From Paenibacillus pinihumi DSM 23905 = JCM 16419 (GTDB lineage Bacteria > Bacillota > Bacilli > Paenibacillales > Paenibacillaceae), in contig NZ_KE383864.1 in the NCBI RefSeq assembly GCF_000422505.1, forward strand, positions 230,381 to 294,380: a DNA stretch of 64,000 bases, given 5' to 3'. Positions 1-9,030 of this stretch are shown here, piece after piece. The notes under the pieces are model-generated. The model ran no database searches and was not told the DNA's origin. It saw only the letters and a program-made list of their open reading frames with translations. The position numbers and the translations under genes are program-made. Every line of letters starts with the position of its first letter. Position 1 is the stretch's first letter.

Positions 1-88
1 CCTGAGGCTCTATTTCAAACCAGTTGACTATATTTTCATTGGTTCGGAGTTCATTGATTATATCATGTAAGGACTTTTTCCCGATCAT
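1..88 (-). CDS. N-terminus of MrfA/YprA-type DEAD/DEAH helicase (partial)
   Basis: Only the first 29 codons lie in the window; the gene runs off the left edge. The ATG at 88-86 is preceded by AAGGGGTGA at a good distance. The peptide starts MIGKKSLHDIINELRTNENI and continues VNWFEIEPQ. This resembles the start of Bacillus YprA (MrfA), a DExH helicase of the DUF1998 group involved in mitomycin-type DNA repair. The identification rests on memory of that N-terminus and no helicase motif is visible here, so it is tentative. Confidence 0.5.
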   Translation of the reverse strand, partial: MIGKKSLHDIINELRTNENIVNWFEIEPQ

Positions 89-474
89 AACTGTCACCCC
101 TTGATAACTTAACAACAACCCGTACGCATTCGTAAATGCCTTTTCATTTATTCTACAAGAATGCTTGTTCGGCCCGCAATCCCCTGTAAACAATTCCTTG
201 CACCCGATCTCCCGCATCATCAACCGCTGAAGCAAGGTAAGCTTGTACGAATCACCGCCAACTTTGACATAAGCAGTGACGATTCGCGCAAAACAAGCAA
301 AATATCCTCTGTTTTTCGTTGTGCATTCTTTAATCTCAAAGAAAAAAGCTGATTCTGTCGTTTTCTGCGATTTCCCGGGAAAGCGGGAAATTGAAATCTT
401 TCGACAACGATTTCCTATTATGCACCGTTCGATTTTACAATGATTTTTGATGAAACAACAGTCCCATACTTTGC
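89..474. other. Intergenic region between helicase and metH terminator
   Basis: About 390 bases without a convincing gene. A 63-codon plus-strand ORF at 161-352 lacks a good ribosome site and looks like chance. The only clear structure is an 8-bp hairpin, ATTTCCCG/CGGGAAAT, at about 370-391. The helicase promoter must lie in the part near 89-200, but no clean -35/-10 pair was identified. Confidence 0.4.
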
Positions 475-516
475 AAAAGCCGTCAGATCCGCTTGGATGC
501 AAGCGGTTCTGACGGC
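475..516 (-). terminator. Rho-independent terminator of metH
   Basis: Inverted repeat with arms GCCGTCAGA (479-487) and TCTGACGGC (508-516) plus inner arms CCGCTTG/CAAGCGG and loop GATG. On the minus strand it ends in TTTT (475-478). It starts 11 bases after the metH stop codon. Confidence 0.85.
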
Positions 517-526
517 CCTGTACGGC

Positions 527-3500
527 TTAAGCTTTGTCTACATTGAAATACTGTGCTTCAGGATGTGCAAATACCATAGCGGATACGGATGCTTCCGGCT
601 CCATCATAAAACCTTCCGTCAGTTCTATACCAATATCCTCAGGCTTCATTAGCTCAAATAGCGGCTGCTGATCCTCAAGATCCGGACAGGCCGGGTAACC
701 AAACGAAACACGGATACCCTGATAGCGCGCTCCAAGACGCTGCTTCATTGTCATTTCCTGCGGGTCGGGGAATCCCCATATGTCCCTCATCATATGATGG
801 ACACGCTCGGCAAGTGCCTCGGCAACCTCAAGAGCAACTGACTGCAGGGCATGGGAACGAAGATAATCCCCTTGATCCTTGAGCTGAGTAGCCTGTTCAC
901 GGACACCCGCACCTGCCGTTACGACCAGGAAGCCGACATAGTCCATTATGCCGCTCTCTACCGGCTTCAAATAGTCGGACAGGCACAGGAACGGCTCAAC
1001 CTGCTGACGAGGGAAACTGAACCGCTTAATCTCCTCGCTCTGCGTCTCAGGGTCGTAAATAATAATTTCATTGCCCGAAGACTGAGCCGGGAAAAAGCGG
1101 TACATGCCATGCGCCTGAATCGTGCCCTCGTGGGCTGCTTCATTCAGAATACTGTCTACAGTCTCCTTCAGATGGATCGTCTTCTCATGCCCTTCTGCAA
1201 TCAGCTGCTCCACTTTGCCGCGGACTCCAAGATGGTGTCCGAGCAGCATCTGCATATTAATATAGGGCACAATATGCTTGATTGGCACATTCCGGAGCAC
1301 ATGACGATTCAAATCAGGCGGTATAAATACCGGTGCATCCTGCGATATTTTGGAGCGCTCGATCCGGGTCAGCGCCGGCAATGCCGGAGCTTCCAATACG
1401 GCTACTGCTCCCTCTGCTTTCATCGCCGCATGTTCTGCTTCCAGGTTTCTGCGGTACTCTTTATCCGTCAGCTTGTTGGCAATATCTAATCCGTCCATCG
1501 CATCTTTTGCGTACAATACAAGTCCGTCGTATTCGGGCCCGATCCTTGTTTTCGTGAATTTCCGGGTCAGAGCGGCGCCTCCTACCAGAATTGGCACATC
1601 GATCCCTGCTGTCCGCAAGTCCTGAGCCGTAATAACCATCTGCTGTGCAGATTTGACGAGAAGCCCTGAGAGTCCGATAGCATCGACTGGTTCCTTGCGG
1701 TAAGCTTCAATCAACTGCTCCGGCGGAACTTTAATCCCCAGATTGATAATTTTGTACCCGTTGTTGGAGAGAATGATTTCGACCAGGTTTTTGCCGATAT
1801 CATGCACATCCCCCTTAACGGTAGCAAGCATGATCTTTCCTTTGACCGCCGATTCGTTTTTCTCCATAAACTGCTCCAGGAAGCCTACGGATGCTTTCAT
1901 GACCTCGGCGCTCTGCAACACCTCGGCTACAATCAGCTCATTGTTATTGAACAGTCTTCCGACCTCTTCCATTCCTTTCATCAGCGGGCCGTTGATAGTC
2001 TCCAGCGGCGTGTACTTCTTAAGCGCAAGCTCCAAATCCGGGATAAGCCCTTCTTTTGTACCCTCTACGACATAAGAAGCCAGACGTTCCTCCAGACTCA
2101 GATTGCTTGCCTTCTCCTTCTTGACGATCTTCTTGTTCCGGAAGGCTGCCACAAATGCAGCAAGCGTATCATCGTTCGTATTATAGAGCAGCTCTTCAGA
2201 CAGACGGCGCTCCTCCTGCGGAATCGAGGCGTAGCGTTCGAGCTTTTCCGTATTTACAATTGCATAATCCAGTCCGGCCTTTGTACATTCATACAAGAAA
2301 ACCGAGTTGAGCACCTCGCGTCCGGACTCGGGCAACCCGAAGGAAATATTGCTAATTCCCAAAATGGTTTGACAGGAAGGCAGCGCCTCCTTAATTATCC
2401 GGATACCCTCAATCGTCTCCTTCGCCGAGCCAATATATTGCTCGTCCCCTGTACCAACAGGAAAAACAAGCGGATCGAAGATAATATCCTCTGATTTCAT
2501 TCCATATTTGTTCACCAGCAGATCATGAGAGCGGATGGCAACCTCCAGTTTGTCTTCCTTCGTGATCGCCTGCCCCCGCTCATCAATTGTACCTACTACT
2601 GCCGCCCCGCCGTAGCGATGAATTATCGGAACAACTTGTTCGAATTTTTCCTCCCCATCTTCAAGGTTAATGGAGTTAATAATCGATTTCCCCTGCGTGT
2701 ATTTGAGGGACATATCGATTACTTTCGGATCTGTTGTATCGATAACGAGCGGCACCTTAACTTTCTTCACTACAAGCTCAAGAAATTTGCTCATATCCTC
2801 GGTTTCATCACGGTCCGGGTCCTGGAGACAGACATCGATAACATGCGCGCCATTTTTCACCTGGGCCCGGGCAACCTCAGCCGCTTCCTCATACTTGCCC
2901 TCTGCAATCAGGCGCTTGAATTTGCGGGATCCGAGTACATTCGTTCTTTCCCCAACCATATACGGGCGGTTGTCATTCTCGATATACACCGTCTCGATGC
3001 CTGATACGGCAGGCGGGTGTGTGCCATTCAGCTTCCGGGGCTCAAACGAAGCGAGCATCTCATCCAATGCTTTAATATGCTCGGGAGTTGTTCCGCAGCA
3101 GCCTCCAGCCATATTCAACCAGCCTTGCTCGGCAAAAGCAGCGATCTTTTTCGCAAGCGAATCCGGGGATTCATGATAGTGTCCGTTCTCGTCAGGAAGC
3201 CCGGCATTCGGATAACAACTAATTGCCGCTTTGGAAATCTCGCTCAGCGAACGGATATGGTCACGCATAAATTCCGGACCTGTCGCACAGTTGAGGCCGA
3301 TGGAAACCGGTTCAAGATGCTCCAGTGAAATATAGAAGGATTCAATATTTTGACCGGCGAGCGTAGTTCCCATTGGCTCAATTGTACCGGAGATCATAAT
3401 CGGAAGCTTGCGTCCCAGTGTCTCAAAGGCTCTACGGATTGCAATGCTTCCCGCCTTGACATTCAGTGTATCCTGGCAGGTTTCGAGCAGAAGCGCGTCC

Positions 3501-3967
3501 ACATCGCCTTCCATGAGGGCAATTGTCTGCTCGTAATAGCTGTCCACCAGTTCATCAAAGGTTACACCGCCCGTTACGGACAAAGTTTTGGTCGTAGGAC
3601 CAATCGCGCCTGCCACATAACGGGGCCTGTCCGGAGTTGAGTATTTATCCGCCGCTTGGCGTGCAATTGCGGCTGCAGCCAGATTAATCTCGCGCGCCTT
3701 CTCCGGAATATCGTATTCCATCAGAACAATGCTGGCGCCGCCGAACGTATTCGTCTCGATAATATCTGCTCCCGCAGCCAAATATTGTTCATGAATGGAC
3801 TGAATGACATCCGGTCTTGTCAGGACGAGCATTTCATTGCAGCCATCCAATTCTTCTCCGCCAAAATCCTCTGCTATTAAATCAGCTTGCTGTATCATCG
3901 TACCCATGGCGCCATCCAAAATCAGAATCCGCTGCTGCATGAGTTCTTTTAATGTCGGTTTTGTCAT
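527..3967 (-). CDS. metH: Cobalamin-dependent methionine synthase MetH
   Basis: Transfers methyl from 5-methyltetrahydrofolate via methylcobalamin to homocysteine, the last step of methionine synthesis, in the cytoplasm. All four modules are visible in 1146 residues: homocysteine domain (about 1-310) with zinc cysteines C227, C290 and C291 (GGCCGTTPEH); pterin-binding domain (about 330-600); B12 cap and B12 domain with DVHDIGKN, axial His722; and the AdoMet reactivation domain from about 890 to the end (GYPACPDLED). Length fits Gram-positive MetH. The ATG at 3967 is chosen over a TTG at 3985 because GGAAGGA lies just upstream of the ATG and inside the longer ORF. It is divergent from the acireductone dioxygenase gene. 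No S-box riboswitch was recognised in the 144-base gap. Confidence 0.95.
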   Translation of the reverse strand: MTKPTLKELMQQRILILDGAMGTMIQQADLIAEDFGGEELDGCNEMLVLTRPDVIQSIHEQYLAAGADIIETNTFGGASIVLMEYDIPEKAREINLAAAAIARQAADKYSTPDRPRYVAGAIGPTTKTLSVTGGVTFDELVDSYYEQTIALMEGDVDALLLETCQDTLNVKAGSIAIRRAFETLGRKLPIMISGTIEPMGTTLAGQNIESFYISLEHLEPVSIGLNCATGPEFMRDHIRSLSEISKAAISCYPNAGLPDENGHYHESPDSLAKKIAAFAEQGWLNMAGGCCGTTPEHIKALDEMLASFEPRKLNGTHPPAVSGIETVYIENDNRPYMVGERTNVLGSRKFKRLIAEGKYEEAAEVARAQVKNGAHVIDVCLQDPDRDETEDMSKFLELVVKKVKVPLVIDTTDPKVIDMSLKYTQGKSIINSINLEDGEEKFEQVVPIIHRYGGAAVVGTIDERGQAITKEDKLEVAIRSHDLLVNKYGMKSEDIIFDPLVFPVGTGDEQYIGSAKETIEGIRIIKEALPSCQTILGISNISFGLPESGREVLNSVFLYECTKAGLDYAIVNTEKLERYASIPQEERRLSEELLYNTNDDTLAAFVAAFRNKKIVKKEKASNLSLEERLASYVVEGTKEGLIPDLELALKKYTPLETINGPLMKGMEEVGRLFNNNELIVAEVLQSAEVMKASVGFLEQFMEKNESAVKGKIMLATVKGDVHDIGKNLVEIILSNNGYKIINLGIKVPPEQLIEAYRKEPVDAIGLSGLLVKSAQQMVITAQDLRTAGIDVPILVGGAALTRKFTKTRIGPEYDGLVLYAKDAMDGLDIANKLTDKEYRRNLEAEHAAMKAEGAVAVLEAPALPALTRIERSKISQDAPVFIPPDLNRHVLRNVPIKHIVPYINMQMLLGHHLGVRGKVEQLIAEGHEKTIHLKETVDSILNEAAHEGTIQAHGMYRFFPAQSSGNEIIIYDPETQSEEIKRFSFPRQQVEPFLCLSDYLKPVESGIMDYVGFLVVTAGAGVREQATQLKDQGDYLRSHALQSVALEVAEALAERVHHMMRDIWGFPDPQEMTMKQRLGARYQGIRVSFGYPACPDLEDQQPLFELMKPEDIGIELTEGFMMEPEASVSAMVFAHPEAQYFNVDKA

Positions 3968-4041
3968 GTTCGAACTTCCTTCCAACGAATCGTTAACTTT
4001 TAGTCTAACAGACTTGTTACTTTGTGAAAAGGGAATATGAG

Positions 4042-4070
4042 TCGACAGCAGACACTGTTTGATTTATAAT
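4042..4070 (+). promoter_or_regulatory. SigA-type promoter of the acireductone dioxygenase gene
   Basis: -35 TCGACA (4042-4047), 17-base spacer, -10 TATAAT (4065-4070); about 40 bases before the ATG. The -10 is perfect and the -35 has one mismatch. Confidence 0.7.
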
Positions 4071-4111
4071 ACATTTATCATGTTATTTCATATAGGAAAA
4101 GAGGGAATACA

Positions 4112-4651
4112 ATGGCTGAAATTCGGATTCGTAATACTGAAGAGCGGATTACAGGCGAGGAAAATGTGCGTGCATTTTTGAATCAGCAGGAAGTGCTTTA
4201 TGAGCATTGGGATGCTTCCAAGCTCCCTGCTGAACTCCAAAATAAATTTGTCCTCTCCGACGAGGAAAAAGCAACCATTCTATCTACTTATGAGGCGGAA
4301 ATCAATGATTTGGCCGGCCGTCGCGGATATAAAACCTGGGACATTGTGGCCCTCTCCGATGCAACACCTAATTTGGATGAGCTGCTGAAAAAGTTTGAGG
4401 ATGTCCATACCCATACCGAAGATGAGGTTCGTGCCATTACAGCCGGACGCGGAATCTTTATTATTAAAGGCACGGATGATGTCGGATACTTTGACGTTGA
4501 ACTGGAAGCTGGCGATGTCATTTCCGTTCCGGAATACAAACCGCATTTCTTCACTTTGATGGATAACCGTCAAATCGTTGCCGTGCGCCTGTTCATCGAG
4601 CCGGCAGGCTGGGTTGCAGAGCCGTTCAACGACCCTGCATTTCAAAAATAA
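4112..4651 (+). CDS. mtnD: Acireductone dioxygenase (ARD), MtnD
   Basis: Cupin enzyme of the methionine salvage pathway: oxidises acireductone to formate and the 2-keto precursor of methionine (Fe form). The 179-residue protein has the metal ligands of the family in the usual pattern: H99, H101 and E105 in VHTHTEDEVR, and H145 in EYKPHF. Length is typical. The ATG at 4112 follows AAGAGGGA. The gene stands alone here, divergent from metH. The other salvage genes (mtnA, K, W, X, B) are not nearby, but both divergent genes serve methionine supply. Ends at a strong terminator. Confidence 0.9.
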   Translation: MAEIRIRNTEERITGEENVRAFLNQQEVLYEHWDASKLPAELQNKFVLSDEEKATILSTYEAEINDLAGRRGYKTWDIVALSDATPNLDELLKKFEDVHTHTEDEVRAITAGRGIFIIKGTDDVGYFDVELEAGDVISVPEYKPHFFTLMDNRQIVAVRLFIEPAGWVAEPFNDPAFQK

Positions 4652-4684
4652 TAATTTACGTTTGATATTCAAGCCGCAAGACAT

Positions 4685-4714
4685 AGCCCGCCTCATATCA
4701 GAGGCGGGCTTTAC
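4685..4714 (+). terminator. Terminator of the acireductone dioxygenase gene
   Basis: Stem AGCCCGCCTC/GAGGCGGGCT (4685-4710, loop ATATCA) followed by a T-rich stretch on the plus strand. It lies between two convergent genes, so it may insulate both. Confidence 0.8.
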
Positions 4715-4737
4715 TTATACCTTTTTAATAACTGTGT

Positions 4738-5529
4738 TTACAATCTATTGAGCAGCTCAAGCAGTTCTTTCAGTTCGTCAATCTCATAAGTAGGGACAAT
4801 TTCTTCATTGCGGGTAACCCGGTGTCTGTTGATCCAGACCGCATCCATACCAACCCCAAGCGCCCCGATGACATCAGTCGTCAGTTTGTCCCCAACCATC
4901 AAGCCTTCTTCCGGCTCCACACCAAGCTTCTCCAATGCATGTCTAAAGATCGCCGCGTCCGGCTTTCCTCTGCCAAATTCGCCAGAAATAATAATGTGGT
5001 CAAAATATGGCGCAATCTCCGGTACGCCGGAAAGCTTCTCTCTTTGTAAATCAGGAGAGCCATTTGTCAGCAAGAGCAGCTTGTATTTCCCTTTGAGCTC
5101 ATCCAGAACGTGGAACGTGTCATCGTACACAAGCGCCCGGGCTCTGCGTTCAGCCGGGAAACGCTGGGCCAATTCCGCTCCAAGTGCTTCATCGTCTACA
5201 CCTAAAGCTTTCAGTCCTTGTGTCCAGGCTGCTTTACGATAAGCGGGTGCAAGGGCCTCCAGCTTGCGGAACTCCACTTGCTCTCCTTCTCTGAAGTCAG
5301 CCCATAGCCCTTCAAACGGATTAATGCCGATCATTGTCGTGAACGGATAAGTCTCGTAGGAGGAATAAAGCTCCCGAGCCTGCTCGCGCACAGACTTCTC
5401 CAGCGCTACAGGATCAATTCCGGTACGTTCCGCAGCCGCTCTGCACGTAGTATCAAATGCTTCCTGTACACTGCGGTCATCCCATAGAAGGGTGTCATCC
5501 AAATCAAATAAAATGGCTTTCTTACTCAT
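4738..5529 (-). CDS. HAD-superfamily hydrolase
   Basis: 263 residues. Motif I LFDLDDTLLWDD gives the nucleophile and acid/base pair D9 and D11. Motif II is the Thr/Ser of LLLTNGS, the motif III Lys is around GRGKPD, and motif IV is MVGDKLTTDV. The helical cap between motifs I and II (about 15-130) makes it a subfamily I HAD, similar to YjjG-type nucleotidases and other phosphatases. Substrate cannot be told from sequence. Start ATG with GGGGAGA upstream. It is the last gene of a likely minus-strand set with the membrane protein at 5556 (26-base gap). Confidence 0.8.
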   Translation of the reverse strand: MSKKAILFDLDDTLLWDDRSVQEAFDTTCRAAAERTGIDPVALEKSVREQARELYSSYETYPFTTMIGINPFEGLWADFREGEQVEFRKLEALAPAYRKAAWTQGLKALGVDDEALGAELAQRFPAERRARALVYDDTFHVLDELKGKYKLLLLTNGSPDLQREKLSGVPEIAPYFDHIIISGEFGRGKPDAAIFRHALEKLGVEPEEGLMVGDKLTTDVIGALGVGMDAVWINRHRVTRNEEIVPTYEIDELKELLELLNRL

Positions 5530-5555
5530 GTTGCTGACTCTCTCCCCTACCTGAA

Positions 5556-6083
5556 TTAAACTTTTTCTACAAACTCAACTTCATTATCCTTGGCAAACTG
5601 TTTCAATCGCTCAGCCATATCCTTTGTCGGGAACCTGTTCATGAATTTGGTGAATACCCAGCTTGGTCCCTTTACCTGCTCAATGACTACATAACCATCC
5701 TGAACAGAAATTTTCTTGATACCATTGGCCCGGAGTATTTTATCCCCTGTAAACCGGCGCGTCTGAACGAACTCCTTGGCAACGTTCAAATATGGACGGC
5801 GGAAGAAGAACAGCAGTGCCAGTAAAAAGTAACAAACAATCGTAATCCAGTACAAGGCATCGGTATTGGATGACTCAACCCCCGGAGCTTGTCTCGCAAT
5901 AAAACTAATATAGGCGTAGAACCCGGTAAAGAAAATGACAGCCAGCGGTAAAATGATGTTGCGGCCTTTAAAACGGTCAATCCTATTGGCGTCCGGGACA
6001 AATCCTTTACCGCCTTGTTTCTTTCTTACCTTGTTAACTGTAGATGTATTCTTGCGAACCATCCGTTCCCAGGAACGGGACAT
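5556..6083 (-). CDS. Conserved membrane protein, two TM segments, function unknown
   Basis: 175 residues. A basic N-terminus (about 1-42) is followed by two hydrophobic segments (about 44-64 and 78-94) and a soluble C-terminal half of about 80 residues that looks folded (PYLNVAKEFVQTRRF, then KISVQDGYVVIEQVKG). This resembles the small membrane proteins with a PH/YcxB-like cytoplasmic domain found in Bacillales, but no family could be fixed. No signal peptide. Lies between the aldo/keto reductase and the HAD hydrolase on the same strand with short gaps, so probably co-transcribed. Confidence 0.65.
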   Translation of the reverse strand: MSRSWERMVRKNTSTVNKVRKKQGGKGFVPDANRIDRFKGRNIILPLAVIFFTGFYAYISFIARQAPGVESSNTDALYWITIVCYFLLALLFFFRRPYLNVAKEFVQTRRFTGDKILRANGIKKISVQDGYVVIEQVKGPSWVFTKFMNRFPTKDMAERLKQFAKDNEVEFVEKV

Positions 6084-6121
6084 ATTTCAGCCTCCCTTAC
6101 TAAAATTACATTTCCGGCAGC

Positions 6122-7108
6122 CTAGATTGGCCGCCGGAATTTCTCAATAAAGCGATTGGGATATTCGGAAGGCAGCGTACTTGCTTCATCCAGAACCGAC
6201 CATAGCTCATGCGGCATTGTCCAGCCGGCTGCCCGGATATTGTCTTCGAATTGTTCGAGCGTACTCGCTCCAAAAATAGGAGAGGTAATCCCTTTCTGCT
6301 GCAGCAGCCAATTCAATGAAACCTGTGCAGGTGTTTTGCCAAGTTCCTTCGCCGTTTGGATTACAGTATCCAGGATCGCAAAGTTCTTATCCGTAGCACG
6401 GAGATGCCATGAGCTCTCCCCTGTCTTGGCGGTTAATCTTCCATTCTCCGGTTCCGTGCGGTCATAGCGCCCTGTTAAAAATCCGCCGCCAAGCGGCGCC
6501 CAAGGGATAACCCCCACATTTTCCTCCAGACAAAGGGACATCATCTCACGGTCCATCTCACGGCTGACAAGGCTGTATTGAGGCTGAACGGAAACAAACC
6601 GGACATAACGGTTGGCATCACTGCATGCCAGCGCCTTCATCAAGTGCCAGGCAAAATAATTGGAGCAGCCGATGTAGCGCACCTTGCCCGAGGATACCAG
6701 ATCATCAAGCGTGCGAAGCGTCTCTTCGATCGGTGTGGCATGATCCCAAACATGCATTTGATAAAGGTCGATATAGTCCGTGCCCAGCCTTCTCAGACTG
6801 GCATCCAGCCCGTCCATGATATGCTTGCGCGACACCCCGGCACCATTGATATTATCGGTAACCTTCATACGCACCTTGCTGGCTACAACGACATCCGCAC
6901 GGCGTCCTCGTATAGCCTTGCCGACAATTTCTTCTGACCTTCCACCTGTATATACATCTGCTGTATCGAGAAAATTACCGCCCCTGTCAAAGAAGCGCTC
7001 CATCATATCCATGGAATCCGCCTCTGAAGTTGCACCTGCGAAGGTCATCGTTCCAAGACAAAGCTCCGAAACTGCAAGTCCGCTCTTTCCAAGCAGTCGG
7101 TATTCCAT
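6122..7108 (-). CDS. Aldo/keto reductase
   Basis: NAD(P)H-dependent oxidoreductase with a TIM barrel, 328 residues. The catalytic tetrad is visible: D48 and Y53 in FLDTADVYTGG, K78 in VVVASKVRM, and H119 in YQMHVWD. The C-terminal cofactor region (about 265-310) is present (IFGASTLEQFEDNIRA). Related to the YajO/Kv-beta group; the substrate is unknown. The ATG at 7108 is preferred because GGGAGGG sits 8 bases upstream; a longer ORF to 7156 has no ribosome site. Confidence 0.88.
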   Translation of the reverse strand: MEYRLLGKSGLAVSELCLGTMTFAGATSEADSMDMMERFFDRGGNFLDTADVYTGGRSEEIVGKAIRGRRADVVVASKVRMKVTDNINGAGVSRKHIMDGLDASLRRLGTDYIDLYQMHVWDHATPIEETLRTLDDLVSSGKVRYIGCSNYFAWHLMKALACSDANRYVRFVSVQPQYSLVSREMDREMMSLCLEENVGVIPWAPLGGGFLTGRYDRTEPENGRLTAKTGESSWHLRATDKNFAILDTVIQTAKELGKTPAQVSLNWLLQQKGITSPIFGASTLEQFEDNIRAAGWTMPHELWSVLDEASTLPSEYPNRFIEKFRRPI

Positions 7109-7239
7109 CAGGTCAGCCCTCCCGAATATATAGATTATGTATGTAGCTTGAATCACAATTTATCCCAGACATCAAAAATCCAATAGACTGGCGAAATGGA
7201 TCACTTCGCCTGCCTATTGGCATACTGGAAACCTTACAG

Positions 7240-7425
7240 CTAATGCTTCAGCGGCGGCTTTTCATCCGTCCATTCAATGGCATCCAGCTGATTACGGAAA
7301 TTATTTTTAAAAATATTGAGATACTGCTTTCTCAGCATATCCCGTTCTGCCTTCTCTTCTTCTGTTAGCCCTACGGATTTATTCTTCCTGGACAACTCAT
7401 TGATACGGGCAATCAACTTCTCCAC
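7240..7425 (-). CDS. DUF896 (YnzC-like) small protein
   Basis: 61 residues, two-helix DUF896 protein with the family sequence ELSRKNKSVGLTEEEKAERD. In B. subtilis ynzC belongs to the SOS-induced yneA-yneB-ynzC locus beside lexA, and the same neighbourhood is kept here, with yneA 240 bases upstream. Biochemical role is unclear. The start is GTG at 7425 behind a perfect AGGAGGT with 6-base spacing; an overlapping ATG two bases upstream is out of frame. Confidence 0.85.
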   Translation of the reverse strand: MEKLIARINELSRKNKSVGLTEEEKAERDMLRKQYLNIFKNNFRNQLDAIEWTDEKPPLKH

Positions 7426-7667
7426 ATTAAGACCTCCTGCAACGTTCCCCGCCAGGAAACGTACTTCATTCTATCTGCTTTAAAACTATCCACTCTCTAC
7501 TTTGACATTTTCACTGTGCAGTGTCAAGCATAGAGAGACCAAATAAGCACGATTGCTGCTAAATGAAACGGCTTATGACTCTATGATTCTAATAACAAGC
7601 GGGAATCGATGATTAAATAGGGAAAATGTAGAAAATACAACAGACCTGCCAGATAAGGGCCACTGGA

Positions 7668-8093
7668 TTATTGAGCAGGAATTTCAATTACATCTCCTGC
7701 ATTCAGCGAGGAAGAGGAAAGCTGGTTAAACCGCTGCAGCTCATAAATGAATTGTCTCAGCTCCGTCTCTTCAGGCTTGTGACGCTTGGCTATGTCCCAG
7801 AGGGAATCTCCTGCTGTCACAATGACGAAATTGTTATCTGACACACCTGCTGCACGTTCTGCATCCTCTGCATGATTGGAAGCATTGGACTGGACGAGGA
7901 ACAAGAAGGAAAACAAAAACGACATGAGCAGAACGGCGAGCATTCCTCGTACAAGAAGCTTGCCCGGCCGCCCAAACAGAACACGCTCAGCATAATCCAT
8001 CACGGAATTTCTTGATAGCGGCTTCCGGCTATTCATACTGCTGGCAGCCGGACGCAGTTCATTCATTGATTGATAATAAAATTCTCCATTCAT
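7668..8093 (-). CDS. yneA: YneA-like SOS cell-division suppressor (TM + LysM)
   Basis: 141 residues: about 45 basic N-terminal residues in the cytoplasm, one transmembrane helix (about 48-67), then an extracytoplasmic LysM domain (about 90-139: VTAGDSLWDIAKRH ... NAGDVIEIPA). In B. subtilis YneA delays division during the SOS response; LysM binds peptidoglycan. It is divergent from lexA, with two LexA-box-like sites at 8105-8118 and 8135-8148 just upstream of the chosen start. The ATG at 8093 has GGGGTG 6 bases upstream; a start at 8141 would lie inside a LexA box. It is longer than B. subtilis YneA (about 105) because of the N-terminal extension. Confidence 0.8.
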   Translation of the reverse strand: MNGEFYYQSMNELRPAASSMNSRKPLSRNSVMDYAERVLFGRPGKLLVRGMLAVLLMSFLFSFLFLVQSNASNHAEDAERAAGVSDNNFVIVTAGDSLWDIAKRHKPEETELRQFIYELQRFNQLSSSSLNAGDVIEIPAQ

Positions 8094-8104
8094 TATCAGC
8101 ACCC

Positions 8105-8148
8105 CAAACATTTGTTCTTGCCCATAGAATAACTCGAACATTTGTTTG
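8105..8148 (-). promoter_or_regulatory. Two LexA (SOS) boxes upstream of yneA
   Basis: CGAACATTTGTTTG at 8135-8148 fits the Bacillus consensus CGAAC-N4-GTTYG fully. CAAACATTTGTTCT at 8105-8118 fits with two mismatches at the outer ends. Both lie directly before the yneA start. Confidence 0.8.
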
Positions 8149-8192
8149 TGTCAATAGAAAAAGCGAACATCCATTCCCCGCCTTTCGTCCGA

Positions 8193-8232
8193 CGAACTTA
8201 TGTTTGTGCGAACTCCGGTTCTATGCTATAAT
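8193..8232 (+). promoter_or_regulatory. lexA promoter with two LexA boxes
   Basis: Boxes CGAACTTATGTTTG (8193-8206) and CGAACTCCGGTTCT (8209-8222). A SigA promoter overlaps them: -35 TTGTGC (8204-8209), 17-base spacer, -10 TATAAT (8227-8232). Bound LexA would cover both -35 and spacer, giving autoregulation. Confidence 0.85.
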
Positions 8233-8267
8233 TTGTCACAAGAATGGTTTGTCTGGAGGAATGCACT

Positions 8268-8888
8268 TTGTCTAAATTATCTACCCGTCAACAGACGATA
8301 CTGGAATTTATCAAGAATGAGGTCCGTGAGAAGGGCTATCCTCCTTCCGTACGGGAGATAGGCGAAGCGGTAGGCCTGGCTTCCAGTTCCACTGTACATG
8401 GTCATCTGGACCGTCTGGAGAAGAAAGGTCTGATTCGCCGCGATCCTACCAAGCCTCGCGCTATCGAGATTTTGAATCAGGAGCAGGATGAAATTCCGTT
8501 CCCAATCAATGTTGCCAAAGTTCCAGTTGTCGGTCGTGTAACAGCAGGCGTTCCGATAACGGCAACAGAGAATATCGAGGAATACTTCCCCTTGCCGAGC
8601 CACTTTGTCGGAGATAACCAGGTATTTATGCTAAATGTCGTTGGCGATAGTATGATTGAAGCAGGCATTCATAATGGTGATTATGTAATCGTACGCCAGC
8701 AGCAGACAGCCAATAACGGCGACATCGTTGTAGCTATGACTGAGGATGACGAAGCTACAGTCAAAACTTTCTATAAGGAAAGGGATCATGTACGTCTTCA
8801 GCCGGAGAACTCCACGCTGCAGCCGATCCTTTTGAAGAAAGTAACGATCCTTGGGCGTGTAGTTGGTTTGTTCCGCGATATTCACTAA
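8268..8888 (+). CDS. lexA: SOS repressor LexA
   Basis: 206 residues. N-terminal winged helix (about 1-70, [20 protein letters not shown]) and C-terminal S24 self-cleaving protease domain. Cleavage site A93-G94 (VTAGV), catalytic Ser128 (VVGDSM) and Lys166 (EATVKTF). Represses SOS genes until RecA filaments trigger self-cleavage. The start is TTG at 8268 with TGGAGGA 7 bases upstream; this gives an N-terminus (MSKLSTRQQ) that lines up with B. subtilis LexA. An in-frame ATG at 8244 lies before the ribosome site. Confidence 0.95.
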   Translation: MSKLSTRQQTILEFIKNEVREKGYPPSVREIGEAVGLASSSTVHGHLDRLEKKGLIRRDPTKPRAIEILNQEQDEIPFPINVAKVPVVGRVTAGVPITATENIEEYFPLPSHFVGDNQVFMLNVVGDSMIEAGIHNGDYVIVRQQQTANNGDIVVAMTEDDEATVKTFYKERDHVRLQPENSTLQPILLKKVTILGRVVGLFRDIH

Positions 8889-8933
8889 TAAATTCGTTTT
8901 TTACAGTATTTGAACTGAATCCACATCCCAACC

Positions 8934-8960
8934 AGCCGCAGCAGACACTGCGGTTTTTTT
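8934..8960 (+). terminator. lexA terminator
   Basis: Stem CCGCAG/CTGCGG (8936-8953) followed by seven T. Confidence 0.85.
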
Positions 8961-9030
8961 ATAGGGTTTAACATTATCGTCAAGTTTGATAGAATACTTA
9001 TAAAACTGAGACTGGGATGGGGGTTCTAAA

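Noticed and set aside
161-352. 63-codon plus-strand ORF near the left end
   Set aside because: No ribosome site and no conserved feature; composition like intergenic DNA.
1802-3640. Several plus-strand ORFs of 100-230 codons over metH
   Set aside because: All are antisense to conserved metH coding sequence and lack ribosome sites.
3968-4111. SAM (S-box) riboswitch in front of metH
   Set aside because: The 144-base gap has no S-box core pairing or conserved motifs that I can recognise.
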